The position numbers were made by a program, and so were the translations under genes. Below are positions 9,733-18,936 of a stretch of DNA of 64,000 nucleotides, in pieces (the first letter of the stretch is position 1; every line of letters begins with the position of its first letter). Source of the DNA: CAXBBB01 sp963793245 (GTDB lineage: Bacteria; Bacteroidota; Rhodothermia; Rhodothermales; BA12); the NCBI GenBank assembly GCA_963793245.1, contig CAWBZG010000005.1, positions 372,001-436,000 of the forward strand, written 5' to 3'. The notes beneath the pieces were generated by a model. That model was not told where the DNA came from. It made no database searches and was given only the letters and a program-made list of their open reading frames with translations.

Positions 9733-9846
9733 CGATCACCACAAAAACTTTGCACGCGCGTCCGTTGGCTTGACGAAACCGCAATGCGCTACACGATGCG
9801 CACGACAGCCGAGCGTCCTAGATTGCACCTTTCTCCTCTACGTCCG

Positions 9847-11196
9847 ATGCCCGTGCGCACTCTCTTCGCTCTGCTCCTCCTCGCCCTCGTCGCCCCGCTG
9901 CACGCCCAGCCGGACACGTCGCAGCCACGCAACGTCGTCCTGATCATTACCGACGGCATGGGACCGGCCAGCCTGACGATGGCACGCGATTACGTGCTCC
10001 ACACCCAAGGCCGCGAGTCGCTCTTTACCGACGACTATTTCGTCGGCAGCATCGCGACGGCGGCAACCAACAGCCGCGTGACCGATTCGGCATCTAGCGC
10101 AACGGCCTACTCGACGGGACATCGCACGTACAACGGCGCCGTCGGAGTCGACACGCTGCGGCGTCCGCTGGGGACGATCGTGGAAGCGGCCAAGGCACGC
10201 GGCATGAAGACCGGACTCGTCGCCACGACGCGCATTACGCACGCCACGCCTGCCGCGTTTTCGGCTCACGTGCCTAGCCGAGCGATGGAGAATGAGATCG
10301 CCGATCAGCAATTCGCGCTGGGCGTAGACGTACTCATGGGTGGAGGACGGCGCCACTTCGAAGCCGCAACTGTCGAAGGCAGCCGCCGAACGGACGAACG
10401 CAACCTGCTCGCCGAGATGGAGGCAGCAGGCTACACGCTGGTCACGTCGCGCGCAGAACTGGCCGCCCACACGACGACGCCAATGGCCGCGCTGCTGGCG
10501 ATGGACCAACTCAACTACGAACTCGACCGCCCCATCAGCGAGCCGTCGCTGGCCGAGATGACGGCGGCAGCACTGCGCTTGCTCTCCACCGATAACCCCA
10601 ACGGCTTTTTCCTCATGGTAGAGGCGAGCCGGATCGACCACGCCGGTCACGAGAACGACCCCGCCGGTCACGTCCACGACATCCTCGCGTTCGAAACGGC
10701 GTTCGAAGAAGCCATCCGCTTCGCCCGCGCCGACGGCAACACGCTCGTCCTATCGACAGCCGACCACGAAACTGGCGGTCTCTCTATCGGACGCGACGGT
10801 GTCTATGCGTGGCAGCCCGAAGTCCTCGTTCCCGTCACAGCCTCGGTCGACGCGATGGCCGAGATGCTGACCCAAGGCATGGCACCCGCCGCTATCCTCG
10901 CCGAACATGCGGGTATCGACAGCCTGACAGCCGACGAGATCGGCAAACTCAACGTCGCCGCGTCGGACGCCAACCCGCGCGCACTCCGCACCGCCATGAT
11001 GCACCTGATCAGCGACCGCGCCGGAATCGGCTGGACGACGGGCGGGCACACCGGCGTCGACGTCAACGTGTTTGCATTTGGCCCGTCAGCGGGTCGATTC
11101 GCTGGACACTACGAGAACGCCGCGTTTGGACGCATGATGGCCGACGTACTCGGACTGGACCTCGACGCTCAAACGACGCGATTGCGAGCAGAGTAG
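9847..11196 (+). CDS. phoA: Exported alkaline phosphatase (PhoA family)
   Basis: A 449-residue phosphomonoesterase. The ATG at 9847 was chosen because it begins a signal peptide (MPVRTLFALLLLALVAPLHAQ). Active-site features are ITDGMG (metal Asp, about residue 36), VTDSASSATAYSTG with the nucleophilic Ser after Asp80, EASRIDHAGHEND (metal ligands), STADHETGG, and GGHTG near the C-terminus. It acts in the periplasm or at the surface to release phosphate from organic phosphates. No Pho-box-like repeat is evident, and no phosphate-uptake genes are adjacent. Confidence 0.92.
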   Translation: MPVRTLFALLLLALVAPLHAQPDTSQPRNVVLIITDGMGPASLTMARDYVLHTQGRESLFTDDYFVGSIATAATNSRVTDSASSATAYSTGHRTYNGAVGVDTLRRPLGTIVEAAKARGMKTGLVATTRITHATPAAFSAHVPSRAMENEIADQQFALGVDVLMGGGRRHFEAATVEGSRRTDERNLLAEMEAAGYTLVTSRAELAAHTTTPMAALLAMDQLNYELDRPISEPSLAEMTAAALRLLSTDNPNGFFLMVEASRIDHAGHENDPAGHVHDILAFETAFEEAIRFARADGNTLVLSTADHETGGLSIGRDGVYAWQPEVLVPVTASVDAMAEMLTQGMAPAAILAEHAGIDSLTADEIGKLNVAASDANPRALRTAMMHLISDRAGIGWTTGGHTGVDVNVFAFGPSAGRFAGHYENAAFGRMMADVLGLDLDAQTTRLRAE

Positions 11197-11332
11197 TCTG
11201 ACTTTTTTGCATCGGCTAACGCCTTGTTTGCAAACGGAGTAGGCCAGGGCGACACCGTGCGCGACTCTGGATTGAGTACGATGCAGCGCAGAGAGTCCGT
11301 TCTCTACTCTGCACTCACCAACCACCGCCGCC

Positions 11333-12151
11333 GTGTCTCGTCTGCTGCTCGCCCTCGCCCTGTTCACCGTTGCAGCCTCGGCATCGGCGCAAACGGCTCC
11401 CGAGAATCCGTACGAAGACAAAGAGTGGGCGCTGGTATTCAGCCTCGATGACTTTACACTGAGCAGTTTCAGCGGAGGGCCGGTGACCGTCAAGCGCCAC
11501 CGCACGCCGACGAGGGCGTGGCGCGCATCGGTCGGCGTAGGAGGCGAGTTCTCGCTGCGCTCCGGTGACATCGACCGAGAGAACCGATTGTTCACGTGAG
11601 CGGGATGGAGCGATCACGGACGAATCCACCTCGACAACCGAACGGAGAAATCGACGGGGACCAGAGCATCTTGTCGGCTCGCGCATCGCTGCAGCACGTC
11701 CGCTACTTTCCGAGCCAGCGCCCTCTGACCTTTTTCACGGCCATAGGACCAGATCTATGGGTAGCCCACTTCGGTCGGAAAGACGACTTGAATACGTCAG
11801 ACCGACAGAACACCCGAACGGCCAAGCCAGCCAGACGGAACTTCAGAGCAATTCCAACGCGACGACGCGCCTAGAGGCCGGTTTACTCGGGTCGATAGGC
11901 GTAGAGTGGTTTGCGACGCCTTTGCTTGAGCTTCGTAGCTGAGTACAATGTGAGCGGAGGCTACGCGTACTGCGCGAGCACAACGAGCGCACAGCTCGCA
12001 GCCGATTGTGACCGAGCGACCGAGCGCGACGAGGACGACCAGATACGGACTCAAGCCAGCAACCGAAGCGTAAGAATGCGAGGGACGTAGATCAGTTTCG
12101 TGGTCAATCGCCACGTCCAACGCCCGATTCGGCGTCTCGCTCTACTTCTGA
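11333..12151 (+). pseudogene. Decayed outer-membrane beta-barrel gene
   Basis: The frame begins with a good signal peptide (MSRLLLALALFTVAASASAQ) and strand-like WALVFSLDDFTLSSF. After about 88 residues the reading moves through at least four frame changes: strand pieces SARASLQHVRYFPSQ, then LEAGLLGSIGVEWFAT, then SFVAEYNVSGGYAYC, then a terminal NARFGVSLYF before a stop at 12149-12151. The pieces in order make an outer-membrane barrel of the same plan as the intact gene at 12258, including the terminal aromatic residue. The frames used are 2, 1, 0, 1, 2. Either true decay after duplication or clustered sequencing indels could explain it; several indels in 800 bases favour decay. Confidence 0.65.
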
Positions 12152-12257
12152 GCCAGATCGCGCTTCCCTATCCTTCGAGCATCAGCATGCCTACCACTTA
12201 AATCTAAACCGTCCCCCATCGCACATCGCTACTGCTTTTAACCAAACGCCTAACGCC

Positions 12258-12980
12258 ATGCGCCCGCTGCTCTCTGTCCTGCTGCTCGCAGGATTCGCGC
12301 TTCCCTCCCTCGCTCAAACGCCCGACCCTGCCCCAGTCGACGCTACGCCTTGGGCCGTTACGTTCGGATACCATTCCGTCTCCACGCCGGACGATGGACC
12401 GTCGATTGGAGCCGAGTATCGTTTTTCCGCACGGCGCACACTCGCGGTGACAGTGACGAGCAGCAGCGCTCGGTCATCGGGCAGTTGGCACGCGGTGAGC
12501 TTCGTCGACCCGCTATCCGATGACCGGACAATCGAGGGCGCGACGCTCTTCAGCCGCTACACCGACACCCGTACCAAAGCGCTCCGAATGGAGCACCGAT
12601 GGACGTTCCTGCCGGACGACACCGTCCACCCCTTCGCGACGCTGGGCGTTACGTTTGGACGTGATCGAGAGCAGCGAGAGAACAACCGCACTCAGGTGGG
12701 ACAAATCTCCAACCAAAATGCGTTCCGAGGACCGGGCGACACCGAGACAGAAACCCTGAGCATCGGCGCTCTGGGAGCCGTCGGTACCGAGTGGGACGCG
12801 TCGGACCGTCTGTCGCTTCGCATCGGCGGCGTGATCGGGTTTGGATATGGACGTAAGGACGTGACCGAAGAGACGCTCCAGTCCGAGTCGATTGGAATCG
12901 TTGAGACAGACCAGTGGGTGAAGTACCAGTCGACGCAGCCTCTGTTGGCCTTCGAGCTGTCGGCAGCGTTCCGGTTGTAG
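12258..12980 (+). CDS. Outer-membrane beta-barrel protein
   Basis: A 240-residue protein with a signal peptide (MRPLLSVLLLAGFALPSLAQ). The mature part alternates polar and hydrophobic residues in strand-like stretches (WAVTFGYHSVST, SLRIGGVIGFGYG, PLLAFELSAAFRL). It ends in a strand that finishes in Leu after a Phe, as expected for outer-membrane barrels recognised by BamA. Length fits an eight-stranded barrel of the OmpA/OprF-like fold. Substrate or partner is unknown. It sits directly after a decayed paralogue. Confidence 0.7.
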   Translation: MRPLLSVLLLAGFALPSLAQTPDPAPVDATPWAVTFGYHSVSTPDDGPSIGAEYRFSARRTLAVTVTSSSARSSGSWHAVSFVDPLSDDRTIEGATLFSRYTDTRTKALRMEHRWTFLPDDTVHPFATLGVTFGRDREQRENNRTQVGQISNQNAFRGPGDTETETLSIGALGAVGTEWDASDRLSLRIGGVIGFGYGRKDVTEETLQSESIGIVETDQWVKYQSTQPLLAFELSAAFRL

Positions 12981-13032
12981 ACCAGCGATTGCGTTCGGAG
13001 TGCGATCTTGCCGGATGCTCCTTTCTCCGCCG

Positions 13033-13812
13033 ATGCTCCGAACCCTGTCGCTCCTGCTCCTCGTCGCCTGCGTCGCCGCCGGATGCAGCGACACGTCCGG
13101 CGCTCCGACGGCCACCAACGCCGAGCGCGCCAACGCGCTGATCGCTCAGGCACAGGCCGCGCACGCATCCGACAGTCTGAACGGCGCCCGGTTGTCGTTC
13201 TCGTTCAGGGGGACGGACTATAGCGCTCAGTTCGGCGACGACGGCCAACTCTACGCGCGTTACGGGCAGGACGCGTTGGGTCCATTCGCCGATATGCTCG
13301 ACGGACGCGGTTTCCGTCGCACGCGCGGTGCCCACACCGATTCGCTTCCGCCTGCTGCTGCATTATCTGCCGAGGAGTCGCTCAACTCCGTCCTCTACTT
13401 CGCCCTGCTTCCTCGCCCGCTCACAGACGACGCCGTCCAGCCGCGTCACCTGGGCGAGACGCGCATCGGCGACGAATCGTATCAGGTGCTAGACGTGACG
13501 TTCGGACGCGAGGGCGGCGGGCGCGATTGGCAGGACCGCTTCGTCTACTGGATTCACGACGAGCGTCACACCATCGACTACCTCGCGTACGCTTTCCACG
13601 TCAACGGCGGCGGCATTCGGTTTCGGCAAGCGTTCGGCGCACGCGAGGTAGACGGGATCCGCGTGCAGAACTACCGCAACTTCGCCCCAACGGACGAGAC
13701 CTTGTCGCCCAACGACTTGGAACGCCTGCCCGAACTATGGCTCGCCGGACGTCTGCGGTACCTGTCGGACGTTACACTCGATGGCGTGCGAGTCGAGCGT
13801 CTGGAAGAATGA
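13033..13812 (+). CDS. DUF6503-family lipoprotein
   Basis: A 259-residue lipoprotein. The ATG at 13033 opens a signal with lipobox VAAGC, followed by a short disordered linker (SDTSGAPTAT). The C-terminal half contains YWIHDERHTIDYLAYAFH and NGGGIRFRQAFGAREVDGIRVQNYRNF, a pattern I associate with the DUF6503 proteins of Bacteroidota. The biochemical role is unknown. The fold may resemble LolA/LolB-like lipoprotein carriers, but this is inference. The gene follows the barrel gene at 12258 by about 50 bases and may be co-transcribed with it. Confidence 0.65.
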   Translation: MLRTLSLLLLVACVAAGCSDTSGAPTATNAERANALIAQAQAAHASDSLNGARLSFSFRGTDYSAQFGDDGQLYARYGQDALGPFADMLDGRGFRRTRGAHTDSLPPAAALSAEESLNSVLYFALLPRPLTDDAVQPRHLGETRIGDESYQVLDVTFGREGGGRDWQDRFVYWIHDERHTIDYLAYAFHVNGGGIRFRQAFGAREVDGIRVQNYRNFAPTDETLSPNDLERLPELWLAGRLRYLSDVTLDGVRVERLEE

Positions 13813-13986
13813 GGGATCGAGCCGTATGTGAGCGATGATCGGCGAACCGGTATAGGCAAAATCGACATCTATGCCGAGCGTACTCACTCGCCCCTCGCTC
13901 AACCCTCCGCATCTATAGTAGCCACACAGAGCCTATTCAGTCGACGATGTTTACCACGAACAGGCGTGGCCAAAGCTCGCTAAAAT

Positions 13987-14026
13987 CGAAAGGGGTGACA
14001 CGCGCGAACACGTGCCACCCCTTTCG
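13987..14026 (-). terminator. Strong terminator downstream of the cold-shock gene
   Basis: Perfect 11-base arms CGAAAGGGGTG (13987-13997) and CACCCCTTTCG (14016-14026). On the minus strand the hairpin is followed by ATTTTA. It lies 17 bases after the stop of the cold-shock gene. Confidence 0.8.
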
Positions 14027-14043
14027 GTGTCTATGCAGATAGC

Positions 14044-14247
14044 TTAGATAGCGACGACGTTATTCGCGCATGGGCCTTTCTTGCCTTCGCCCACTTCAAA
14101 CTCGACAGCCTGGCCGTCGTCAAGCGTGGCGTACTGGCCGCCTGCCTGAATTTCTGAGTGATGAACAAACAGGTCTTTGCTTCCATCTTCGGGTGCAATG
14201 AAACCGAAGCCTTTGTCGGCATTGAACCATTTTACTGTTCCTTTCAT
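14044..14247 (-). CDS. cspA: Cold-shock domain protein
   Basis: A 67-residue single cold-shock domain, the usual length. RNP1 is KGFGFIAPE and RNP2 is DLFVHHSEI; the opening MKGTVKWFNADKG is canonical. It binds single-stranded nucleic acid and acts as an RNA chaperone. The frame is open upstream to 14286 but the ATG at 14247 is the conserved start. About 270 non-coding bases separate it from the divergent nucleotidyltransferase gene; a long structured 5' leader, common for csp genes, is possible but not shown. Confidence 0.93.
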   Translation of the reverse strand: MKGTVKWFNADKGFGFIAPEDGSKDLFVHHSEIQAGGQYATLDDGQAVEFEVGEGKKGPCANNVVAI

Positions 14248-14518
14248 CGTTTCTGTCTGGGTGTTGGTGAAGCAAATAATATACATCCCAATCCATCTAT
14301 ACGAACACGCGATCTAAAAAATCAGCCAAAATACACGGCAGACGCATATTCGGCGGCGTGAGGGAGGCGTGCTCCAGATAGGTCACCGGCACGCCGATCC
14401 ATGGTAAGACCACGTGCTCCTCGTGGCCAGCACCAGCGAGCCTGCTCACTCTATCTTGCGCCGCGTGACGCGTCGGTCTCCACTCGGCGGTGCTCCTGCA
14501 CGTACACTCTCGCCGCCG

Positions 14519-15403
14519 ATGAACGTCCCGCTCATTCTGCTCGCCGCTGGACGTTCGACTCGTTTTGGCACCCTGAAGCAAGTCGCCCCAGTCGGCCCTG
14601 ACGGAGCGTCGATTCTAGCGTACACCGTCGTCGATGCGCTGGTCGCGGGCTTCTCCGAAATCGTCGTCGTCGTGCGGCCCGGGATCGAGGCCATCATCCA
14701 CGAGCACCTGACCGAACACCTCGGTACAGACCTTCCAGTTCGATTCGTGCAGCAGCATGCCGCACTCGGGACGGCACACGCGGCGCTTGTCGGACTTGCC
14801 GGAATCGACGGTCCGGCGGCGATAGCGAACGGCGACGATGCCTACGGTCGCGACGGCTTGGCTTGCCTGTGGGCTTCAGCAGCCGACGTAGGGCGTTCTG
14901 AGGAAAAAACCGTACGCTGCAGCCTCGTCGGGTATCCGATCGCGGGCACGCTCTCCGACTATGGCGGCGTGTCGCGCGGCTGGATACAGACCGATGGCGC
15001 AGTAGTGACAGCCATCGACGAAGTACATGGCGTGATTGCTAGCGATGGGTCAGGATCCCTTCGCGGGCGATTTGAGTCGGGAGCCAAGTGCGTCGTTCCG
15101 CGCGACGCTCTTGGCTCTATGAACCTGTGGATGCTTGGTCCCGGCATTCGCCCGATGCTATCCCAGGAATTCGACCGGCATCAGCGATCGGAGACTGAGA
15201 GCGAGTTCATGCTATCGTCCGTCCTCGACCGCCTTCGACGCTCGGGCAGAGTCTCGATTTCGGTCGCCGGGCAGTCGCAGGGTTGGTTCGGGCTTACTTT
15301 CGCCGACGACCTCCCCGCTGCCCGAGCACGCATGGCAGCCGCTCACGAGTCGGGGCACTATGCGACACCGCTCGCCCTGCAGGTCGACTCGTTCCGCCTC
15401 TAA
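14519..15403 (+). CDS. Sugar-phosphate nucleotidyltransferase-like protein
   Basis: A 294-residue Rossmann-like NTP transferase. The ATG at 14519 gives MNVPLILLAAGRSTRFGTLKQ, a variant of the GxGxR/K signature loop that binds the nucleotide. Further features are AILAYTVVDAL-like dimer/sugar region, QQHAALGTAHAALV, and IANGDDAYG, which holds the metal-binding Asp pair. The family is common in Bacteroidota next to sugar kinases. It likely charges a hexose-1-phosphate with a nucleotide; product identity is not determinable. The stop is 13 bases before the symporter start, and galactokinase follows, so the three genes form an operon for sugar salvage. Confidence 0.75.
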   Translation: MNVPLILLAAGRSTRFGTLKQVAPVGPDGASILAYTVVDALVAGFSEIVVVVRPGIEAIIHEHLTEHLGTDLPVRFVQQHAALGTAHAALVGLAGIDGPAAIANGDDAYGRDGLACLWASAADVGRSEEKTVRCSLVGYPIAGTLSDYGGVSRGWIQTDGAVVTAIDEVHGVIASDGSGSLRGRFESGAKCVVPRDALGSMNLWMLGPGIRPMLSQEFDRHQRSETESEFMLSSVLDRLRRSGRVSISVAGQSQGWFGLTFADDLPAARARMAAAHESGHYATPLALQVDSFRL

Positions 15404-15416
15404 CACTCGATGCTCC

Positions 15417-17201
15417 ATGCAACTCGCTCTAATCGACTGGGGCGTGATCGCTCTGTACGGCATCGTCATCCTGGCGGTCGGTCTCTACTTCACCAAACGT
15501 GCGGGCGAGGGGACGACGGCGTATTTCTTGGCGGGGCGCAGTCTGCCGTGGTGGGTATTGGGCACGTCGATGGTCGCCACGACGTTTTCGACCGACACCC
15601 CCAACCTCGTCACCGACATCGTGCGCACGAACGGCGTGAGCGGCAACTGGGTGTGGTGGGCGTTCGTGATTACGGGGATGCTGACGGTGTTTTTCTACGC
15701 CAAACTGTGGCGGCGTTCGGAAGTCGTGACCGACCTGGAGTTCTACGAACTACGCTACTCGGGCAAGCCCGCCGCCTTTTTGCGCGGCTTCCGGGCGATC
15801 TACCTGGGCGTCTTCTTCAACACGATGATCCTGGCGACCGTGACGCTCGCTGCCATCAAAATCGGTGGCGTGTTGCTCGGAGCGAGTCCGCTTCAGGTCG
15901 TTCTCATCGCTGGAGCCATCACGGTTCTCTACTCGGCGACGTCCGGGCTGTGGGGCGTCGTGGCGACGGACATGATCCTGTTCGTGCTGGCGATGGTGGG
16001 GTCCATCGCGGCAGCCGTTTATGCGGTCGGCCATCCCGACGTAGGTGGTTTGGCGGCTCTTCTGGATCATCCCGCATTAGAGGGCAAAACCAGCTTCCTT
16101 CCCGACTTCTCGGACTGGGACACGGCGCTGGCCGTCTTCATCGTACCCATCGCCGTGCAGTGGTGGAGCACGTGGTATCCCGGCGCCGAGCCGGGCGGCG
16201 GCGGCTACAACGCGCAGCGGATGCTGGCGGCGAAAACCGAAGACGATTCGCTCAAAGCGATCCTGTGGTTCAACGTCGCGCACTACGGCTTGCGACCCTG
16301 GCCATGGGTGTTGGTGGCCCTTGCCTCGCTGGTCGTCTACCCGACGCTCGACTCGATCCAGGCGGCGTTCCCCGGCCTCGACCCGTCGATCTTGGGTCAC
16401 GACCTCGCGTACCCGGCGATGCTCGTTTTTCTGCCTTCGGGCCTGCTCGGATTGGTCGTAGCATCGCTCGCCGCAGCGTACATGTCGACGGTCAGCACGC
16501 ACCTCAACTGGGGCGCGTCGTACGTGGTGCAGGACGTCTACCGCCGGTTCGCCGTCCTCGAGGCGAGCGAAGCGCACTACGTCACGGTCGCCCGTATTAC
16601 AACGGTCGTGCTGACGGTCCTGATGGGAACGGTCGCTCTCGGACTGAGCAATGCGCTACAGGCGTTCGACATCCTACTCCAAATCGGCGCCGGGACCGGA
16701 CTCGTGTTCTTGCTGCGGTGGTTCTGGTGGCGCATCAACGCGTGGAGCGAGATCAGCGCTATGGCGATCTCGTTTGTCGTCGCCATCTGGTTGACGGGCG
16801 GACTCTGGGGCCTTTCGTGGGCATCGCCGGACTGGACGAGCAGTATGAGTTTGGTGATGTCGGTCCTCATTACGACCATCGGCTGGATAGTCGTCACGCT
16901 CGCCACGCCACCCGCCGATACCGCGACGCTAGAGCAATTCGTCCGCAAGATTCGCCCACAAGGACCCGGCTGGACGCGTGTGAGCGCGGAGATGGCGCTA
17001 GAGGACGAAGGCTCGGGAGATGGGTCGATCTCAGCGGCGGCACTCTCGTGGTTCTTGGGCTGCGTCGCTGTCTACGCCGCGCTCTTTGGAACGGGCTATC
17101 TGATCTACGGCCAATTGGGGCACGCCGCCCTCGTGCTCGGCCTCGCGCTGGCGGCTGGGTTCGGAGTAGTACGCTTGTTTCCGCGCGTCGGCGTCCGATG
17201 A
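15417..17201 (+). CDS. Sodium/solute symporter (SSS family)
   Basis: A 594-residue inner-membrane transporter with about 13-14 transmembrane segments. The start at 15417 (MQLALIDWGVIALYGIVIL) begins at the first helix, in line with SSS proteins. Family features include YFLAGRSLPWWVLGTSMVATTFSTDTP near the sodium site and AAYMSTVSTHLNWGASYVVQD in the later helix. The size and the WYPGAEPGGGG loop match the sugar-type subgroup found in Bacteroidota. Its neighbours, a nucleotidyltransferase before and galactokinase overlapping after, suggest a galactose-like or amino-sugar substrate (inference). Confidence 0.88.
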   Translation: MQLALIDWGVIALYGIVILAVGLYFTKRAGEGTTAYFLAGRSLPWWVLGTSMVATTFSTDTPNLVTDIVRTNGVSGNWVWWAFVITGMLTVFFYAKLWRRSEVVTDLEFYELRYSGKPAAFLRGFRAIYLGVFFNTMILATVTLAAIKIGGVLLGASPLQVVLIAGAITVLYSATSGLWGVVATDMILFVLAMVGSIAAAVYAVGHPDVGGLAALLDHPALEGKTSFLPDFSDWDTALAVFIVPIAVQWWSTWYPGAEPGGGGYNAQRMLAAKTEDDSLKAILWFNVAHYGLRPWPWVLVALASLVVYPTLDSIQAAFPGLDPSILGHDLAYPAMLVFLPSGLLGLVVASLAAAYMSTVSTHLNWGASYVVQDVYRRFAVLEASEAHYVTVARITTVVLTVLMGTVALGLSNALQAFDILLQIGAGTGLVFLLRWFWWRINAWSEISAMAISFVVAIWLTGGLWGLSWASPDWTSSMSLVMSVLITTIGWIVVTLATPPADTATLEQFVRKIRPQGPGWTRVSAEMALEDEGSGDGSISAAALSWFLGCVAVYAALFGTGYLIYGQLGHAALVLGLALAAGFGVVRLFPRVGVR

Positions 17202-18307
17202 TGAATGAGACCTCAGCACGCGGCTCTGCCGGTACCTCCGAGCGGATGCTTAGACGCTTTCGCGAAGCCTACGGGCGAGAGGCCGTCGGCGTGGCGTTCG
17301 CACCGGGGCGGGTCAACCTGATCGGCGAGCACATCGACTACCACGGCGGCCCCGTCCTTCCGGCAGCACTACGTCGCGGCATCACCGTCGCGTGGGCGCC
17401 ACGCTCGGACAGCACCGTTCGGGCGATGTCGGCTAGCGAGGAGCGCGCATACCCGGCGGTGACGTTCGATCTGCGCGCCATCGGCTCTGCTGAACGGGAC
17501 GGCGGATGGGGCAACTACCTCAAAGCCGCCGCGATCGATCTGCTCGGCGTCCAAGACTTAGGTGTCGACCTGCTCGTCACGTCGGACTTGCCCGAAGCGT
17601 CTGGGCTGTCGTCGTCGTCCGCGCTCGTCGTCGCTGCGGGCCTGGCGATGCTGGATGCAAACCATCGACTCGGCCCGCTCACCGACGCTCGGCGCCTCGA
17701 CCTGGCAGCGCGGTTCGCCCAAGCCGAGCGCTACGTCGGCACGGCAGGCGGAGGCATGGACCAGGCCGCCAGTCTAGGCGGACACGACGGCTGCGCGATC
17801 CGCATCGGTTTCGGCCCGCTGAGTTGGCGCGCGATTCCGTTTCCCCCAGACTTGCGTCTGATCGTCGCCCACACTGGCGTCCGCGCCGAGAAATCCGGCG
17901 AAGCTCAGGCGCGCTACAACGAGATCCGCGCGTCGACCCAGCCCGAAGTCGCCGAGCACGTACGGACGGAGATAGAGCGCGTGGGGCTGTTCGAGCGCGC
18001 GCTGATGGCGGGCGACGCCGAACGATGTGGCGCGCTGATGGACGCCTCCCACGCCTCGCTACGCGACCGCCTACGTGTCGGTCATGCCGCCCTTGACGAG
18101 TTGGTCGCAGTCGCCCGCAAAGCCGGTGCAGCAGGCGCGCGGATGACGGGAGCCGGATTCGGCGGCTCTATCGTGGCGCTAGCCAAAGTCGCTGAATCCA
18201 AATCGGTGATCGACGCCCTTCGGCAGGCCCAGCAGCGGATGCCGAATGCTCAGCCCGCATTTATCGCTCATCCTGGCCCCGGCGCCGACGTATGGCGTGT
18301 GTCTTGA
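17198..18307 (+). CDS. galK: Galactokinase (GHMP kinase)
   Basis: A 369-residue kinase that phosphorylates galactose at C1 with ATP (Leloir pathway). The galactokinase signature is APGRVNLIGEHIDYHGG with VLPAAL, the GHMP ATP loop is LPEASGLSSSSALVVA, and the C-terminal motif is GARMTGAGFGGSIVAL. The start ATG at 17198 overlaps the symporter stop by four bases, so the two are translationally coupled. A second ATG follows immediately at 17201. GalNAc kinases share these motifs, and a GH109 gene lies nearby, so GalNAc as substrate cannot be excluded. No galT or galE is in the window. Confidence 0.88.
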   Translation: MMNETSARGSAGTSERMLRRFREAYGREAVGVAFAPGRVNLIGEHIDYHGGPVLPAALRRGITVAWAPRSDSTVRAMSASEERAYPAVTFDLRAIGSAERDGGWGNYLKAAAIDLLGVQDLGVDLLVTSDLPEASGLSSSSALVVAAGLAMLDANHRLGPLTDARRLDLAARFAQAERYVGTAGGGMDQAASLGGHDGCAIRIGFGPLSWRAIPFPPDLRLIVAHTGVRAEKSGEAQARYNEIRASTQPEVAEHVRTEIERVGLFERALMAGDAERCGALMDASHASLRDRLRVGHAALDELVAVARKAGAAGARMTGAGFGGSIVALAKVAESKSVIDALRQAQQRMPNAQPAFIAHPGPGADVWRVS

Positions 18308-18380
18308 GTAGACGCGAAATGTGCTACGAGGTAGGCTCGCCTGCATCTCGCACCGACGAGACAGTCAGACAGGCGACGGC

Positions 18381-18857
18381 TCAGCCTCGACCCATGCTCG
18401 GAAGTTCAGCAGGCGATCCTGCCCTTCCACGATCTGTCTTGGCCTCGATCACGCCATAGCACAAAAATGCCACCAGCATCCCTACAACTCCGACAACCGA
18501 CGCAACTGCGTCGTATGGGTCATATGTATTTCTTCCTCCCAAGTTGTGGAGCTTGAACTCCTGCGTCAGCACGTAGACGCTTACGAAAGCCGTAGCCAGT
18601 AAATAGACAGCGCGATCCTGAACCTGGTCAAACCGAGGGCTGAGATAGAGCCTAGCCGCTATGAGCACAGACGCAACATTGATCATTCCGAGGATCGCCT
18701 CAAACGTGTTCGGAATGGACAGAACGATGATCCGCAGGAAACCCAGCGAGTCATGGCCAAGCACAAAAGGTCGTAGGACGAACTTATTTAGCATGAACAG
18801 GACAAATACGGCGATATACAGCCGAACGATATAGGTCTTGAATCTACCAAACCTCAT
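18381..18857 (-). CDS. Small integral membrane protein of unknown function
   Basis: A 158-residue protein with four predicted membrane segments (around YIVRLYIAVFVLFML, FEAILGMINVASVLIAARLYL, AVYLLATAFVSVYVL and VASVVGVVGMLVAFLCYG) and a short cytoplasmic tail. No family is recognised. Its codon use is visibly richer in A and T than the flanking genes, so recent acquisition is possible. It is on its own strand, separated from galK by about 70 bases and convergent with it. Confidence 0.6.
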   Translation of the reverse strand: MRFGRFKTYIVRLYIAVFVLFMLNKFVLRPFVLGHDSLGFLRIIVLSIPNTFEAILGMINVASVLIAARLYLSPRFDQVQDRAVYLLATAFVSVYVLTQEFKLHNLGGRNTYDPYDAVASVVGVVGMLVAFLCYGVIEAKTDRGRAGSPAELPSMGRG

Positions 18858-18936
18858 CGTTTGCCCTCACTAAACGAAGGGCCTGTTGGAAGGCGTACAC
18901 TTTGGCCTCTTTCCCTTTCCGCGATGGGCATACCTG

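Noticed and set aside
15410..17197. Extension of the galactokinase frame over the whole symporter gene
   Set aside because: The upstream part is an out-of-frame shadow of the symporter; galactokinase homology begins after 17198.
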